DNA of 10,210 nucleotides from Rhizobium sp. Q54 (GTDB lineage: Bacteria > Pseudomonadota > Alphaproteobacteria > Rhizobiales > Beijerinckiaceae). The DNA is taken from assembly GCA_945903655.1 (NCBI GenBank), contig CAMDOY010000106.1, positions 1-10,210 of the forward strand, in the 5' to 3' direction. The notes under the pieces are model-generated. The model was not told where the DNA came from. It saw only the letters and a program-made list of their open reading frames with translations, and ran no database searches. Shown here piece after piece: positions 1 through 6,078 of this stretch (positions within the stretch are counted from its first letter, which is position 1; each line of letters opens with the position of its first letter). A program made the position numbers and the translations under genes.

Positions 1-389
1 TGACCGGCCAGACGCAGCTCATGTTCGTGACCATTCCGGACGTGATCTCCCATATTCAGGCGGGCTCGCTGCGGCCCATCGGCATCACCTCGAAGGAGCG
101 GTCGCGGTCGCTGCCGGATGTGGTGCCCATGGCCGAGCAGGGCTGGCCCGATTTCGACGTGCGCGGCTGGTTCGGCATGGTGGCGCCTGCAGGCACGCCC
201 AAACCCATCGTCGACAAGTACAATGCGACGATCAAGGCCATGCTGGCGCGCAGCGACACCCAAGCCAAGCTCCTCACCATGGGCCTCGACTCCCTCACGA
301 GCACGCCCGAGGAATTCGCCGCCTTCATCAAGTCCGAGGTGGCGAAATGGGCGCCTGTCGTGAAGGCCTCCGGCGCCAAGGTGGAATAA
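1..389 (+). CDS. Bug/TctC-family tricarboxylate-type solute-binding protein, C-terminal part
   Basis: Only the last ~129 residues are in the window; the reading frame is already open at base 3, so the gene begins upstream. Family members are periplasmic proteins of about 300-330 residues that bind carboxylates or other small organics, usually for a TctAB-type permease. Visible family features are the segment LMFVTIPDVISHIQAGSLRP followed by IGITSKERSRSLPDVVPMAE (binding-protein lobe with the typical 'loRaLAvTs..R...lPdvPt..E.G' pattern), then WFGMVAPAGTPKPIVDKYN and the C-terminal helix pattern EEFAAFIKSEVAKWAPVVKASG. The gene ends 7 bp before a strong hairpin terminator. No permease gene is visible, and the ligand cannot be deduced. 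Nearby minus-strand genes encode an acyl-CoA ligase and an isomerase, which makes an organic-acid ligand plausible but is inference only. Confidence 0.92.
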   Translation, partial: TGQTQLMFVTIPDVISHIQAGSLRPIGITSKERSRSLPDVVPMAEQGWPDFDVRGWFGMVAPAGTPKPIVDKYNATIKAMLARSDTQAKLLTMGLDSLTSTPEEFAAFIKSEVAKWAPVVKASGAKVE

Positions 390-395
390 TGGGCG

Positions 396-424
396 AGGCC
401 CCGCCTAATCTGCGGGGCCTTTCC
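396..424 (+). terminator. Rho-independent-type terminator after the Bug/TctC gene
   Basis: A perfect 9-bp inverted repeat, AGGCCCCGC (396-404) and GCGGGGCCT (412-420), encloses a 7-nt loop and is followed by a short T tract (TTTCC). It starts 6 bp after the upstream stop codon. The loop contains the stop codon of the converging minus-strand isomerase gene (405-407), so the element sits exactly at the convergent junction. The T tract lies on the plus-strand side, so it most clearly serves plus-strand transcripts. Confidence 0.75.
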
Positions 425-1028
425 ATGCGCCGTCGCGCAACCATTGCTCCAGCATCCACAGATGATCGTTGCCGAAGAAGGGCTCGTCGTCAGCGATGAA
501 AAAGGGCGCGCCAAACACCCCTGCGGCGATGGCGCTCTCCACATCGGCCTGCAGCGCGCGCTTAACCTCGTCTGAGGCCACAGCCTGCGCCAGCACTGCG
601 CCATCGACGCCCAGTTTGCCCGCTACTTCCATGCTCGCCTCCACAGGCGTGATGTCGAGCCCGTCCACCCAGAGCCTGCGATAGATGGCCTGGGCGAAGG
701 CCTTCGCCAGTTCCGCGTCCCTCTGTTTCAGCCAGACATAGGCTCGCATGGCGCTGAGGGAATTGTGACCCTTCAGCCCATGACGGCGCAGGGGCACGCC
801 CCAGATCTTCGCCAGACGCTCCATGTCGCGGACGAGATAGGGGCCCTTGAGCGGATATTCCCCCAGGGGCTTCATGCCCATGACCTTCATGACGGTGACG
901 CCGACCAGCACAGGACGCCAATCCACCGTGCGCCCATGGCGGGCGGCCAGCGCATCGATCTGCGTGGAGGCGATGTAGGCGAAGGGCGAGAGCAGATCGA
1001 AATAGAAGGCGATGGGCGGCTTGGTCAT
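405..1028 (-). CDS. 2-hydroxychromene-2-carboxylate isomerase-like protein (DsbA/kappa-GST fold)
   Basis: The product is 207 residues, the usual size for HCCA isomerases, which are glutathione-dependent thioredoxin-fold enzymes of aromatic (naphthalene-type) degradation. The N-terminal motif AFYFDLLSPFAYIA carries the conserved Ser (residue 14) that takes the place of the thiol of DsbA/GST relatives. The C-terminal motif GVFGAPFFIADDEPFFGNDH is the family's cis-Pro and 'FFGNDRL' signature. The start was set at 1028 because upstream sequence in this frame has no family character and the ATG overlaps the stop of the ligase gene as ATGA, a typical translational-coupling junction. Cytoplasmic; no signal peptide. 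Many relatives are annotated this way without proof of substrate, so 'DsbA family oxidoreductase-like' is a safe alternative. The ligase partner suggests that the substrate pathway involves a CoA thioester. Confidence 0.88.
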   Translation of the reverse strand: MTKPPIAFYFDLLSPFAYIASTQIDALAARHGRTVDWRPVLVGVTVMKVMGMKPLGEYPLKGPYLVRDMERLAKIWGVPLRRHGLKGHNSLSAMRAYVWLKQRDAELAKAFAQAIYRRLWVDGLDITPVEASMEVAGKLGVDGAVLAQAVASDEVKRALQADVESAIAAGVFGAPFFIADDEPFFGNDHLWMLEQWLRDGAWKGPAD

Positions 1029-2599
1029 GGATTTTCCGCCGTGAGCAATTCGCGCAATTTGACCTTCGCCACCTTGCCAAAGCCGATGCGCGGCACATCG
1101 TCCACGATGCGGATCTCGCGGGGGACCTTGAATTTGGCCAGCGATGCCCGGCAATGGGCGTCCAGCTGCGCGCGCAGGGCCTCCCGGTCGCAGGCCTCGT
1201 TGCGCGGGATGACGAAGGCGACGACGCATTCGCCCCAGGTCTCGTCGGGGCGCCCGACCACGGCGACTTCGCGCACGCCCGCCACCTGCGCAATGCAGGC
1301 CTCGACCTCGCCGCCCGACACGCCCTCGCCGCCGACCTTGATGACATCCTTGGTGCGGTCGGCGAATTCGATCCAGCCATTGTCCAGCAGCACCACCCGG
1401 TCGCCGGTGATGAAGCGGCCCTGCGCGTCAAAGGCGCTGCGGGTCGCCTCTTCGTTGCCGTCATATTCGCGGAAGATCGAGAGGCCCCGTACGCCCCCCA
1501 CCGTGAGATGGCCGGTCTGTCCGGGCGCCACGGGGCGGCCGTCATCGTCCTCGATATGGATGGCGTAGCTGTGCGAGGGCCGACCGATGGAGCGGCCGGG
1601 TTGCAGCGTCCAGGGATCGCCGACGATGCCCTGCGTCACCATCTCCGTCATGCCCCAGCCGCTGACCTCGCGCACGCCAAAGTGCTTGGCGACGCTCGGC
1701 GAGTGGTTGGCGGTGGTGAACTGGCGGAAGCTATGGGCGGGAACCGGCTGCTGGGCCAGCACGCTCGTGGTGAACTTGACCTGCGAGGTGATGGTGGCCC
1801 GATGGGGCACGGCGGCGGACCAGAAGCGACTGGCGGAGAACCGCGGTTGCAGCACCACGGTGCCGCCCGTGAAGAAGGCCGCGAGGAAGGACCAGGAGAA
1901 GCCGACCACATGAAACAGCGGCAGGAACACATGGTAGATGTCCTCGTGCCTGATGCCCTGTTGCAGGGCCGCCATCTTGCCGCCCCAGAGCACATTGGCG
2001 TGGGTCCACACGACGCCCTTGGCGCGAGAGGTGGTGCCGGTGGTGAAGAGAATCAGCGCCGCCGCCAACGGATCGGGCGCCCGCGCCGGAGCGCGCTCCC
2101 CCATCAACCGCTCGAAGGCTTCCCCATGGGCCGGAGCCCGCGCCGGGGCCTCGCCTGCGTCGGTCTGGGTCACGGCGATCCATTCGAGCCCCCGGCAGGA
2201 GGCTACGGCGTCCAGCAGTTTGGGCTGGGTGATGGCCGCGCGCACGCCCGATGCTTCCACCACATCGCGCACTTCAGGGGCGGCCAGCGCGGGATTGCCC
2301 AGCACGGCGATGGCGCCGATCCAGCCGCAGGCGAATCGGGCGATGAGGGTCTGCGGGCAGTTCTCCAGATGCACCAGCACCCGGTCCCCCGCCTTGACGC
2401 CCCGCGCCAGCAGGCCGCCCGCGACACGGGCCACCTCATCCTCGAACCGCGCCCATGTCCAGATCTCGGATGGGCCCTCGAAGGGCGCCCAGATCAGAAA
2501 GGGCTTGTCCGGATGGCAGGCGGCGCGCTCGCGCAGATGCGAGACGCTGTCCATGCCGATGAAGGGGTGTAGAAACGCCAAGTCGTTGATATGCGTCAT
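1025..2599 (-). CDS. AMP-forming acyl-CoA ligase (class I adenylate-forming enzyme)
   Basis: The product is 524 residues and has the ANL-superfamily motifs in order: phosphate-binding loop LFTTGTTSRAKG (about 184-195, more divergent than the usual SGTTGxPKG), A5 motif GWGMTEM (314-320), TGD (398-400), the hinge region ADRTKDVIKVGGEGVSGGEVE-like stretch with Arg415, and the C-terminal catalytic lysine in PRIGFGKVAK (K509). Such enzymes activate a carboxylic acid to an acyl-AMP and then an acyl-CoA. The start at 2599 is preceded on the coding strand by AGGA at good spacing (caggaaatctaag-ATG). Further upstream codons in this frame look non-coding. It is the first gene of a two-gene operon with the isomerase (ATGA overlap). 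The divergent sequence gives no reliable substrate; medium-chain, aromatic or cyclohexane carboxylates are all possible. The hinge Asn of the usual GGEN motif is Gly here. Confidence 0.9.
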   Translation of the reverse strand: MTHINDLAFLHPFIGMDSVSHLRERAACHPDKPFLIWAPFEGPSEIWTWARFEDEVARVAGGLLARGVKAGDRVLVHLENCPQTLIARFACGWIGAIAVLGNPALAAPEVRDVVEASGVRAAITQPKLLDAVASCRGLEWIAVTQTDAGEAPARAPAHGEAFERLMGERAPARAPDPLAAALILFTTGTTSRAKGVVWTHANVLWGGKMAALQQGIRHEDIYHVFLPLFHVVGFSWSFLAAFFTGGTVVLQPRFSASRFWSAAVPHRATITSQVKFTTSVLAQQPVPAHSFRQFTTANHSPSVAKHFGVREVSGWGMTEMVTQGIVGDPWTLQPGRSIGRPSHSYAIHIEDDDGRPVAPGQTGHLTVGGVRGLSIFREYDGNEEATRSAFDAQGRFITGDRVVLLDNGWIEFADRTKDVIKVGGEGVSGGEVEACIAQVAGVREVAVVGRPDETWGECVVAFVIPRNEACDREALRAQLDAHCRASLAKFKVPREIRIVDDVPRIGFGKVAKVKLRELLTAENP

Positions 2600-2926
2600 C
2601 TTAGATTTCCTGAAAGTCTCGTGTTGCACTATGGCCCGGCCAGCCGCAAGGGCAAGCTGAAAACGACGCACCGAATGAGATTTGGTCTGTCTCTGGCTCT
2701 GATCAGGGGACGGCGAGCCATGGCGATGGCGTATTGAACCTGATGAAAGAATCCGAATGACAGAAGAGTGACAAGCTCTTGGGACCCTTGCCCAAGGCCA
2801 TCGCCGGAGCGGCGGCGTGAATGGAGCCCCCCACCGCGCCTTGGACCCAACCACAAAATCATCGTCCGCAAAATTTTCTTCATCACAGGCTGAAAACGAA
2901 TAAACAATTTGAAATCATAATCTTCG

Positions 2927-2959
2927 GCGCCTTCAGCCCTGGCTGCGGACTGAAGGTGC
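2927..2959. repeat. 10-bp inverted repeat (hairpin or operator-like dyad)
   Basis: GCGCCTTCAG (2927-2936) pairs with CTGAAGGTGC (2950-2959) over ten positions with a single G-T wobble, around a 13-nt loop. It is not followed closely by a T tract in either direction, so terminator function is unlikely. It lies about 40-70 bp upstream of the candidate -10 box of the signalling cassette, a position suited to a regulator-binding dyad. Function is inferred. Confidence 0.45.
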
Positions 2960-2971
2960 GCGATCACGCCT

Positions 2972-3000
2972 CTTTTCTCGTTCGAAAAATGGAATATAGT
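2972..3000 (+). promoter_or_regulatory. Candidate promoter of the signalling cassette
   Basis: TATAGT at 2995-3000 matches the housekeeping -10 consensus at five of six positions and lies in a short AT-rich run. The region one spacer upstream (T-rich, around 2972-2978) is a poor -35 match, so the promoter would need an activator or another sigma factor. Predicted transcription would begin inside the adjoining palindrome, about 40 bp before the ATG at 3045. This is a pattern match by eye only. Confidence 0.3.
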
Positions 3001-3030
3001 GAGCACGCATTTAATTAAATCGATTGCTCA
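3000..3030. promoter_or_regulatory. Nested palindrome next to the candidate -10 box (operator-like)
   Basis: A perfect 12-bp AT palindrome ATTTAATTAAAT (3009-3020) is flanked by inverted half-sites TGAGCA (3000-3005) and TGCTCA (3025-3030). The spacers are 3 and 4 bp, so the two symmetries are centred within half a base of each other. The element starts at the last base of the candidate -10 box and ends 14 bp before the ATG of the receiver-phosphatase gene. Its symmetry and position suit a repressor or autoregulator site. It also covers an in-frame TTG (3024), which argues against that codon being the start. Confidence 0.5.
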
Positions 3031-3044
3031 TTCTGGATAGAAGC

Positions 3045-4217
3045 ATGGTCAACATATTAGTGGTTGATGACGAAGTTGATGTCGAACCCATGATTAGACA
3101 GCGGTTCCGCAGGGAGATTCGTGCGGGACGCGTACAGCTTCATTTTGCCCACGATGGCATAGACGCGCTTGAGATCATGGAGAAAACTCCGGACATCGCC
3201 CTGGTCATCACAGACATCAAAATGCCCCGGATGGATGGGCTGACTCTTTTGGAGCGCCTCGCTGATCGCTCAGACATCATGGCGAAGTCGATCATCGTTT
3301 CGGCCTATGGCGACATCGCCAATATCCGGGCGGGGATGAATCGCGGCGCCTTCGACTTCATCACCAAGCCCATCTCGTTTGAAGACCTTGATCTGACGAT
3401 CAAACGCGCCCTGGACAAGGGCCGCATGGAGCGATTGGCGCGCGATGCGCACTTGCGCGTGCTGGAGGTGCAGAAAGAATTCGAATGGGCGCGCCGCGTC
3501 CAGAGGGGCATTCTGCCGCGCCCCTGGCCCAAAGGCGGGCCGGAGGAACTCACGGGTTTCATGCAGTCGGCGCAGGAAGTGGCCGGCGACTCCTATGATT
3601 TCATCCCGATTGATGATGATCACGTCGGTTTCGCCATAGCCGATGTGGCGGGCAAGGGAATAGCCGCCGCGATGATGGCGAGCATCACTCATGCCCTGCT
3701 GCGGGCTTTGGCGAACGATTTTCTGGACCCGGCTGAATGCCTTGGAAGGCTCAACCGCTTGCTGACGGCCCACAATCCCGAAATGCTGTTCGTGACCATG
3801 CTCTATGGTGTGCTGAACCGGCGAACTGGCGTTATTTCCTACGCCAACGCCGGCCACCCCTGGCCCCTGCGGCTGAACGCAAGCGGTGAAGTCACGACCC
3901 TCTCGGGCAAGACGGGCATTCCCGTAGGCATCAAGGAATCGGCGGTCTGGACCTCATCGATGGTGACCCTGCAACCGGGCGAGGGGCTGTTCCTCTACAC
4001 GGATGGATTGACCGAAACGAGCAATGCCGCCGGCGAATGGTTTGGCGCGGAGCGCATGACCGAGCGACTGCAAGGCCTGGCGACCGCAGGGATGGGGGGA
4101 TTGATACCCCAACTCATCGCCAGCCTTGATGAATTTCGAGGCAAGGCGGCGGTGTTGGACGACATCACCTGTCTCTTTTTGCATTGGCGAGGCTGCGGCG
4201 AGGGGTCTCGCACCTGA
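3045..4217 (+). CDS. Response regulator: receiver domain fused to PP2C/RsbU-type serine phosphatase
   Basis: The product is 390 residues. Residues 1-120 form a receiver domain: acidic pair D8/D9 in ILVVDDE, phosphoacceptor D57 in LVITDIKMPRMDG, S86 in IIVSAYG and K108 in FDFITKP. A charged helical linker (about 120-158, ending RRVQRGILP, the 'aRxvQxxLLP' pattern of this family) leads to a SpoIIE/RsbU-like PP2C domain. Its metal-binding acidic residues are present: D182/D185 in AGDSYDF, D200 in IADVAGKG, D320 in LYTDGLTE and D372/D373 in LDDITC; NAGHP is also visible. Known relatives dephosphorylate a phospho-STAS protein, and the receiver controls that activity. Such a STAS protein and its kinase lie downstream, and a histidine kinase that could phosphorylate D57 is in the same gene run. 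The start was chosen at ATG 3045 because the receiver begins immediately and the upstream TTG (3024) lies inside a palindrome. Confidence 0.95.
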   Translation: MVNILVVDDEVDVEPMIRQRFRREIRAGRVQLHFAHDGIDALEIMEKTPDIALVITDIKMPRMDGLTLLERLADRSDIMAKSIIVSAYGDIANIRAGMNRGAFDFITKPISFEDLDLTIKRALDKGRMERLARDAHLRVLEVQKEFEWARRVQRGILPRPWPKGGPEELTGFMQSAQEVAGDSYDFIPIDDDHVGFAIADVAGKGIAAAMMASITHALLRALANDFLDPAECLGRLNRLLTAHNPEMLFVTMLYGVLNRRTGVISYANAGHPWPLRLNASGEVTTLSGKTGIPVGIKESAVWTSSMVTLQPGEGLFLYTDGLTETSNAAGEWFGAERMTERLQGLATAGMGGLIPQLIASLDEFRGKAAVLDDITCLFLHWRGCGEGSRT

Positions 4218-4238
4218 CATAATCATCAACACCATTTT

Positions 4239-4256
4239 GCTTGAGGGCGCTCAAGC
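4239..4256. repeat. Intergenic hairpin between phosphatase and FIST genes
   Basis: GCTTGAG (4239-4245) and CTCAAGC (4250-4256) form a perfect 7-bp stem with a GGCG tetraloop. It lies in the 56-bp gap between the phosphatase stop and the FIST ATG, 17 bp before that ATG. There is no T tract, so a simple terminator is unlikely. It could be an RNA-processing, stability or translational-control element, or chance. Confidence 0.45.
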
Positions 4257-4273
4257 TGCGTGAGGGGGCGACC

Positions 4274-5497
4274 ATGGTGATGCCGAAGGTCGGCGTCGGT
4301 TATAGCGAACTTGAAGACAGCTTCGCCGCCGGACAGGCCATGGCGCGCACAGCCATGGTCCAGGGCGAGCTTGACGCTTGCGATCTCGCCTTGCTGTTTT
4401 CGACCTGCCAGCACCATCCGCAGGCTCTGCGAGACGGCGTCAGATCCGTCATCGGTCCGGATGCGCGCATGACCGGTGGCTGGGCTGTGGGCGCGATCAC
4501 CAATGATGTCCTTGGTTATGGTGGTTTTCAGACGGGCATCGCCTGCTTTTCAATCCCTTCGGACCATTTCCAACTCTTCCGGGTCGATGGCCTGGCTGAT
4601 CGCGAACGCGATGTGGGGGTGGAACTGGGGAAAAAACTGGTCGAGGCTGGCGTCGATGCGGCGGGGACGCCCAAGCTGCTATTCTATGACAGCATCAACC
4701 GGCTGTCGGGCCGCACCAAACTCAATATGGCCATGCCTTTGCTCGCAGGCATGCGGGAGGCCGTTCCGCATCTGAAAAATCTTGTGGGCGCGGGTCTTGT
4801 GGGCGACATGGCGGGACAACCGACATTCCAATGGTTTGATGACGACATCAGCCAGCAATGCGCCATCGCCCTGACCTTTTCGCCGAACATCCATATGCAT
4901 ACGGCGATCTTACGCGGCGCCTTTCCGGTCGGCGACTACCATAGGGTCACCAGAGCGGAGGGACCGGTGATCATCGAAATCGACGGTCGTCCGGCGCTCG
5001 ATGTGGTCTCGACGCTCATCGGCGGCGTCAGGGATCCCTCAGAATTTGCATTTCATGTGATGCTTGGCGTCAACCAGGGCGATCCCTGGGGACCTTATGT
5101 AGAAGAGAACTACAGCAATTGCTTGTGCTTGCGTACCGATATCAAGCGCAAGCATCTCATCATGTTCGAGCCTGAGCTCGTGGACGGCATGCAGTTTCAA
5201 CTGATGAGCCGCCACCATGATCCCGGCGCCATCGCGCGGAAGGTGGATGATCTCTTCTTGCAGATTGGCGCTGAAAAACCTGTCTTCGCCCTCTACATCA
5301 ACTGCGCCGGACGCGCGGGCGCCTATGCCGGGGTCGAGGATGAGGACGCGCAATATGTGCAAAGCGCCATCAATGGCAGGGAGCCCCTGCTAGGCTTTTA
5401 CAGCGGCGTCGAAATTGGGCCCATCCGAGGCGAGCCAAAATCCATGGATTGGACGGGCGTCCTGTGTCTGTTCACCGTCAAACCCGACGAACCCTAA
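4274..5497 (+). CDS. FIST domain-containing sensory protein (FIST_N + FIST_C)
   Basis: The product is 407 residues with no signal peptide or membrane segment. It matches the FIST pattern along its whole length. The N-terminal half has ACDLALLFSTCQHHPQALRD, then GGWAVGAITNDVLGYGGFQT (the conserved 'GcSa.Gei...g' region). The C-terminal half has YINCAGRAGAYAG at about 341-353, then PLLGFYSGVEIGPI and TGVLCLFTV near the end (FIST_C 'fsC.gRg...g' and 'gfyg.GEi.p'). FIST domains are predicted small-ligand sensors, usually linked to kinases or chemoreceptors; few have been characterised. Here the protein stands alone between a receiver-phosphatase and a histidine kinase, so it may be a soluble ligand sensor for the pathway (inference). 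The start was set at ATG 4274, behind GAGGGGG; an upstream TTG (4241) lies within a hairpin. Confidence 0.9.
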   Translation: MVMPKVGVGYSELEDSFAAGQAMARTAMVQGELDACDLALLFSTCQHHPQALRDGVRSVIGPDARMTGGWAVGAITNDVLGYGGFQTGIACFSIPSDHFQLFRVDGLADRERDVGVELGKKLVEAGVDAAGTPKLLFYDSINRLSGRTKLNMAMPLLAGMREAVPHLKNLVGAGLVGDMAGQPTFQWFDDDISQQCAIALTFSPNIHMHTAILRGAFPVGDYHRVTRAEGPVIIEIDGRPALDVVSTLIGGVRDPSEFAFHVMLGVNQGDPWGPYVEENYSNCLCLRTDIKRKHLIMFEPELVDGMQFQLMSRHHDPGAIARKVDDLFLQIGAEKPVFALYINCAGRAGAYAGVEDEDAQYVQSAINGREPLLGFYSGVEIGPIRGEPKSMDWTGVLCLFTVKPDEP

Positions 5498-5511
5498 AGA
5501 GGAGAACCGAG

Positions 5512-6060
5512 ATGACCAAAGTTCTGAACGGCGTGAACCTTGAGGCGCTCGGCGGATTTGTCGACGCCGTCAAAAATGGTGCGGTCTCCCCGGACATTCG
5601 CTTCACCGCCAAGTCGCACTGGACGGGTGGAACGCGCTCTGAGGTGACGATTGACCAGTTCGCCGCCGGAGGCGTCCCTGCGGCGCCGAGCGAGCGTAGC
5701 TTCAAGCTCGTGGTTGACGAGCCCGCCGCCCTGGGCGGACAGGACACCGGCCCCAATCCTGTGGAATATCTGGCTGCAGGCCTTTGCGGCTGCATCACGG
5801 CAGGCATCATCACCAACGCCGCGATGTTTGGCGCCAAAGTCGAGGGGCTGGAGGTGACTGTGGAGGCGGACATCAATGTGCTCGGCCTCTTCGGGCTCGA
5901 CCGCAGCGTGCCCTCCCATTGCAATCGCATCACCTATAGCGTCAAGCTCAATGGCGATGATCAGGCTGCGCTCCTGAAATCAAAGCAGGTGATCGATGGC
6001 AAGTCGCCCGTGCGAAACACCCTCGCCAATTCCATAGAGATCGTGACCCGTGTCGTCTGA
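5512..6060 (+). CDS. OsmC family protein lacking the second conserved cysteine
   Basis: The product is 182 residues. It has the OsmC/Ohr-like pattern: SHWTGGTRSEV (about 35-45), VVDEPAALGGQDTGPNPVEY, LAAGLCGCITAGI (first conserved cysteine region, C92 and C94), then VEADINVLGLFGLD and KSPVRNTLANSIEI. Classical OsmC and Ohr enzymes reduce organic hydroperoxides with two cysteines. Here the position expected for the second Cys (CPV) is Ser165 (SPV), as in a broad subfamily of uncharacterised OsmC-like proteins, so peroxidase activity is uncertain. The remaining Cys is C137. AAAGAGGAG before the ATG is an excellent ribosome-binding site. The gene starts 14 bp after the FIST stop and its stop lies 18 bp before the kinase ATG, so it is very likely in the signalling operon. 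Role in the pathway is unknown; redox sensing or a downstream stress function are both possible. Confidence 0.9.
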   Translation: MTKVLNGVNLEALGGFVDAVKNGAVSPDIRFTAKSHWTGGTRSEVTIDQFAAGGVPAAPSERSFKLVVDEPAALGGQDTGPNPVEYLAAGLCGCITAGIITNAAMFGAKVEGLEVTVEADINVLGLFGLDRSVPSHCNRITYSVKLNGDDQAALLKSKQVIDGKSPVRNTLANSIEIVTRVV

Positions 6061-6078
6061 TCCCGCGTGCTTCGCTCT

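Larger units (their letters stand above)
2600..3044. other. Divergent intergenic region without a convincing gene
   Basis: About 445 bp separate the divergent ligase and receiver-phosphatase starts. Short open frames exist on both strands, but none shows a family pattern or a good ribosome-binding site. The half next to the phosphatase gene (about 2860-3030) is clearly AT-rich compared with its surroundings, as expected for a promoter region. It contains a long imperfect hairpin (2927-2959), a candidate -10 box (2995-3000) and a compound palindrome (3000-3030), described separately. A smaller hairpin CTTGGG/CCCAAG lies at 2778-2796 with no T tract. Confidence 0.6.

Noticed and set aside
1029..1229. 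N-terminal extension of the isomerase upstream of ATG 1028
   Set aside because: The extra residues are Arg/Pro/Gly-rich, out of frame with the ligase gene they overlap, and precede a standard family N-terminus.
1154..2572. Long plus-strand open frame (472 codons) opposite the acyl-CoA ligase
   Set aside because: It is antisense to a gene with all adenylate-forming motifs, its translation is rich in Ala/Gly/Arg/His with no family pattern, and it has no good ribosome-binding site. Long antisense frames are common in GC-rich genes.
2600..2854. N-terminal extension of the ligase to 2854
   Set aside because: The added 85 residues have no ligase character, and a good ribosome-binding site lies before ATG 2599.
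2629..3006. Minus-strand open frame of 125 codons in the divergent intergenic region
   Set aside because: No domain pattern or ribosome-binding site, and it runs through the promoter-like AT-rich region and dyads.
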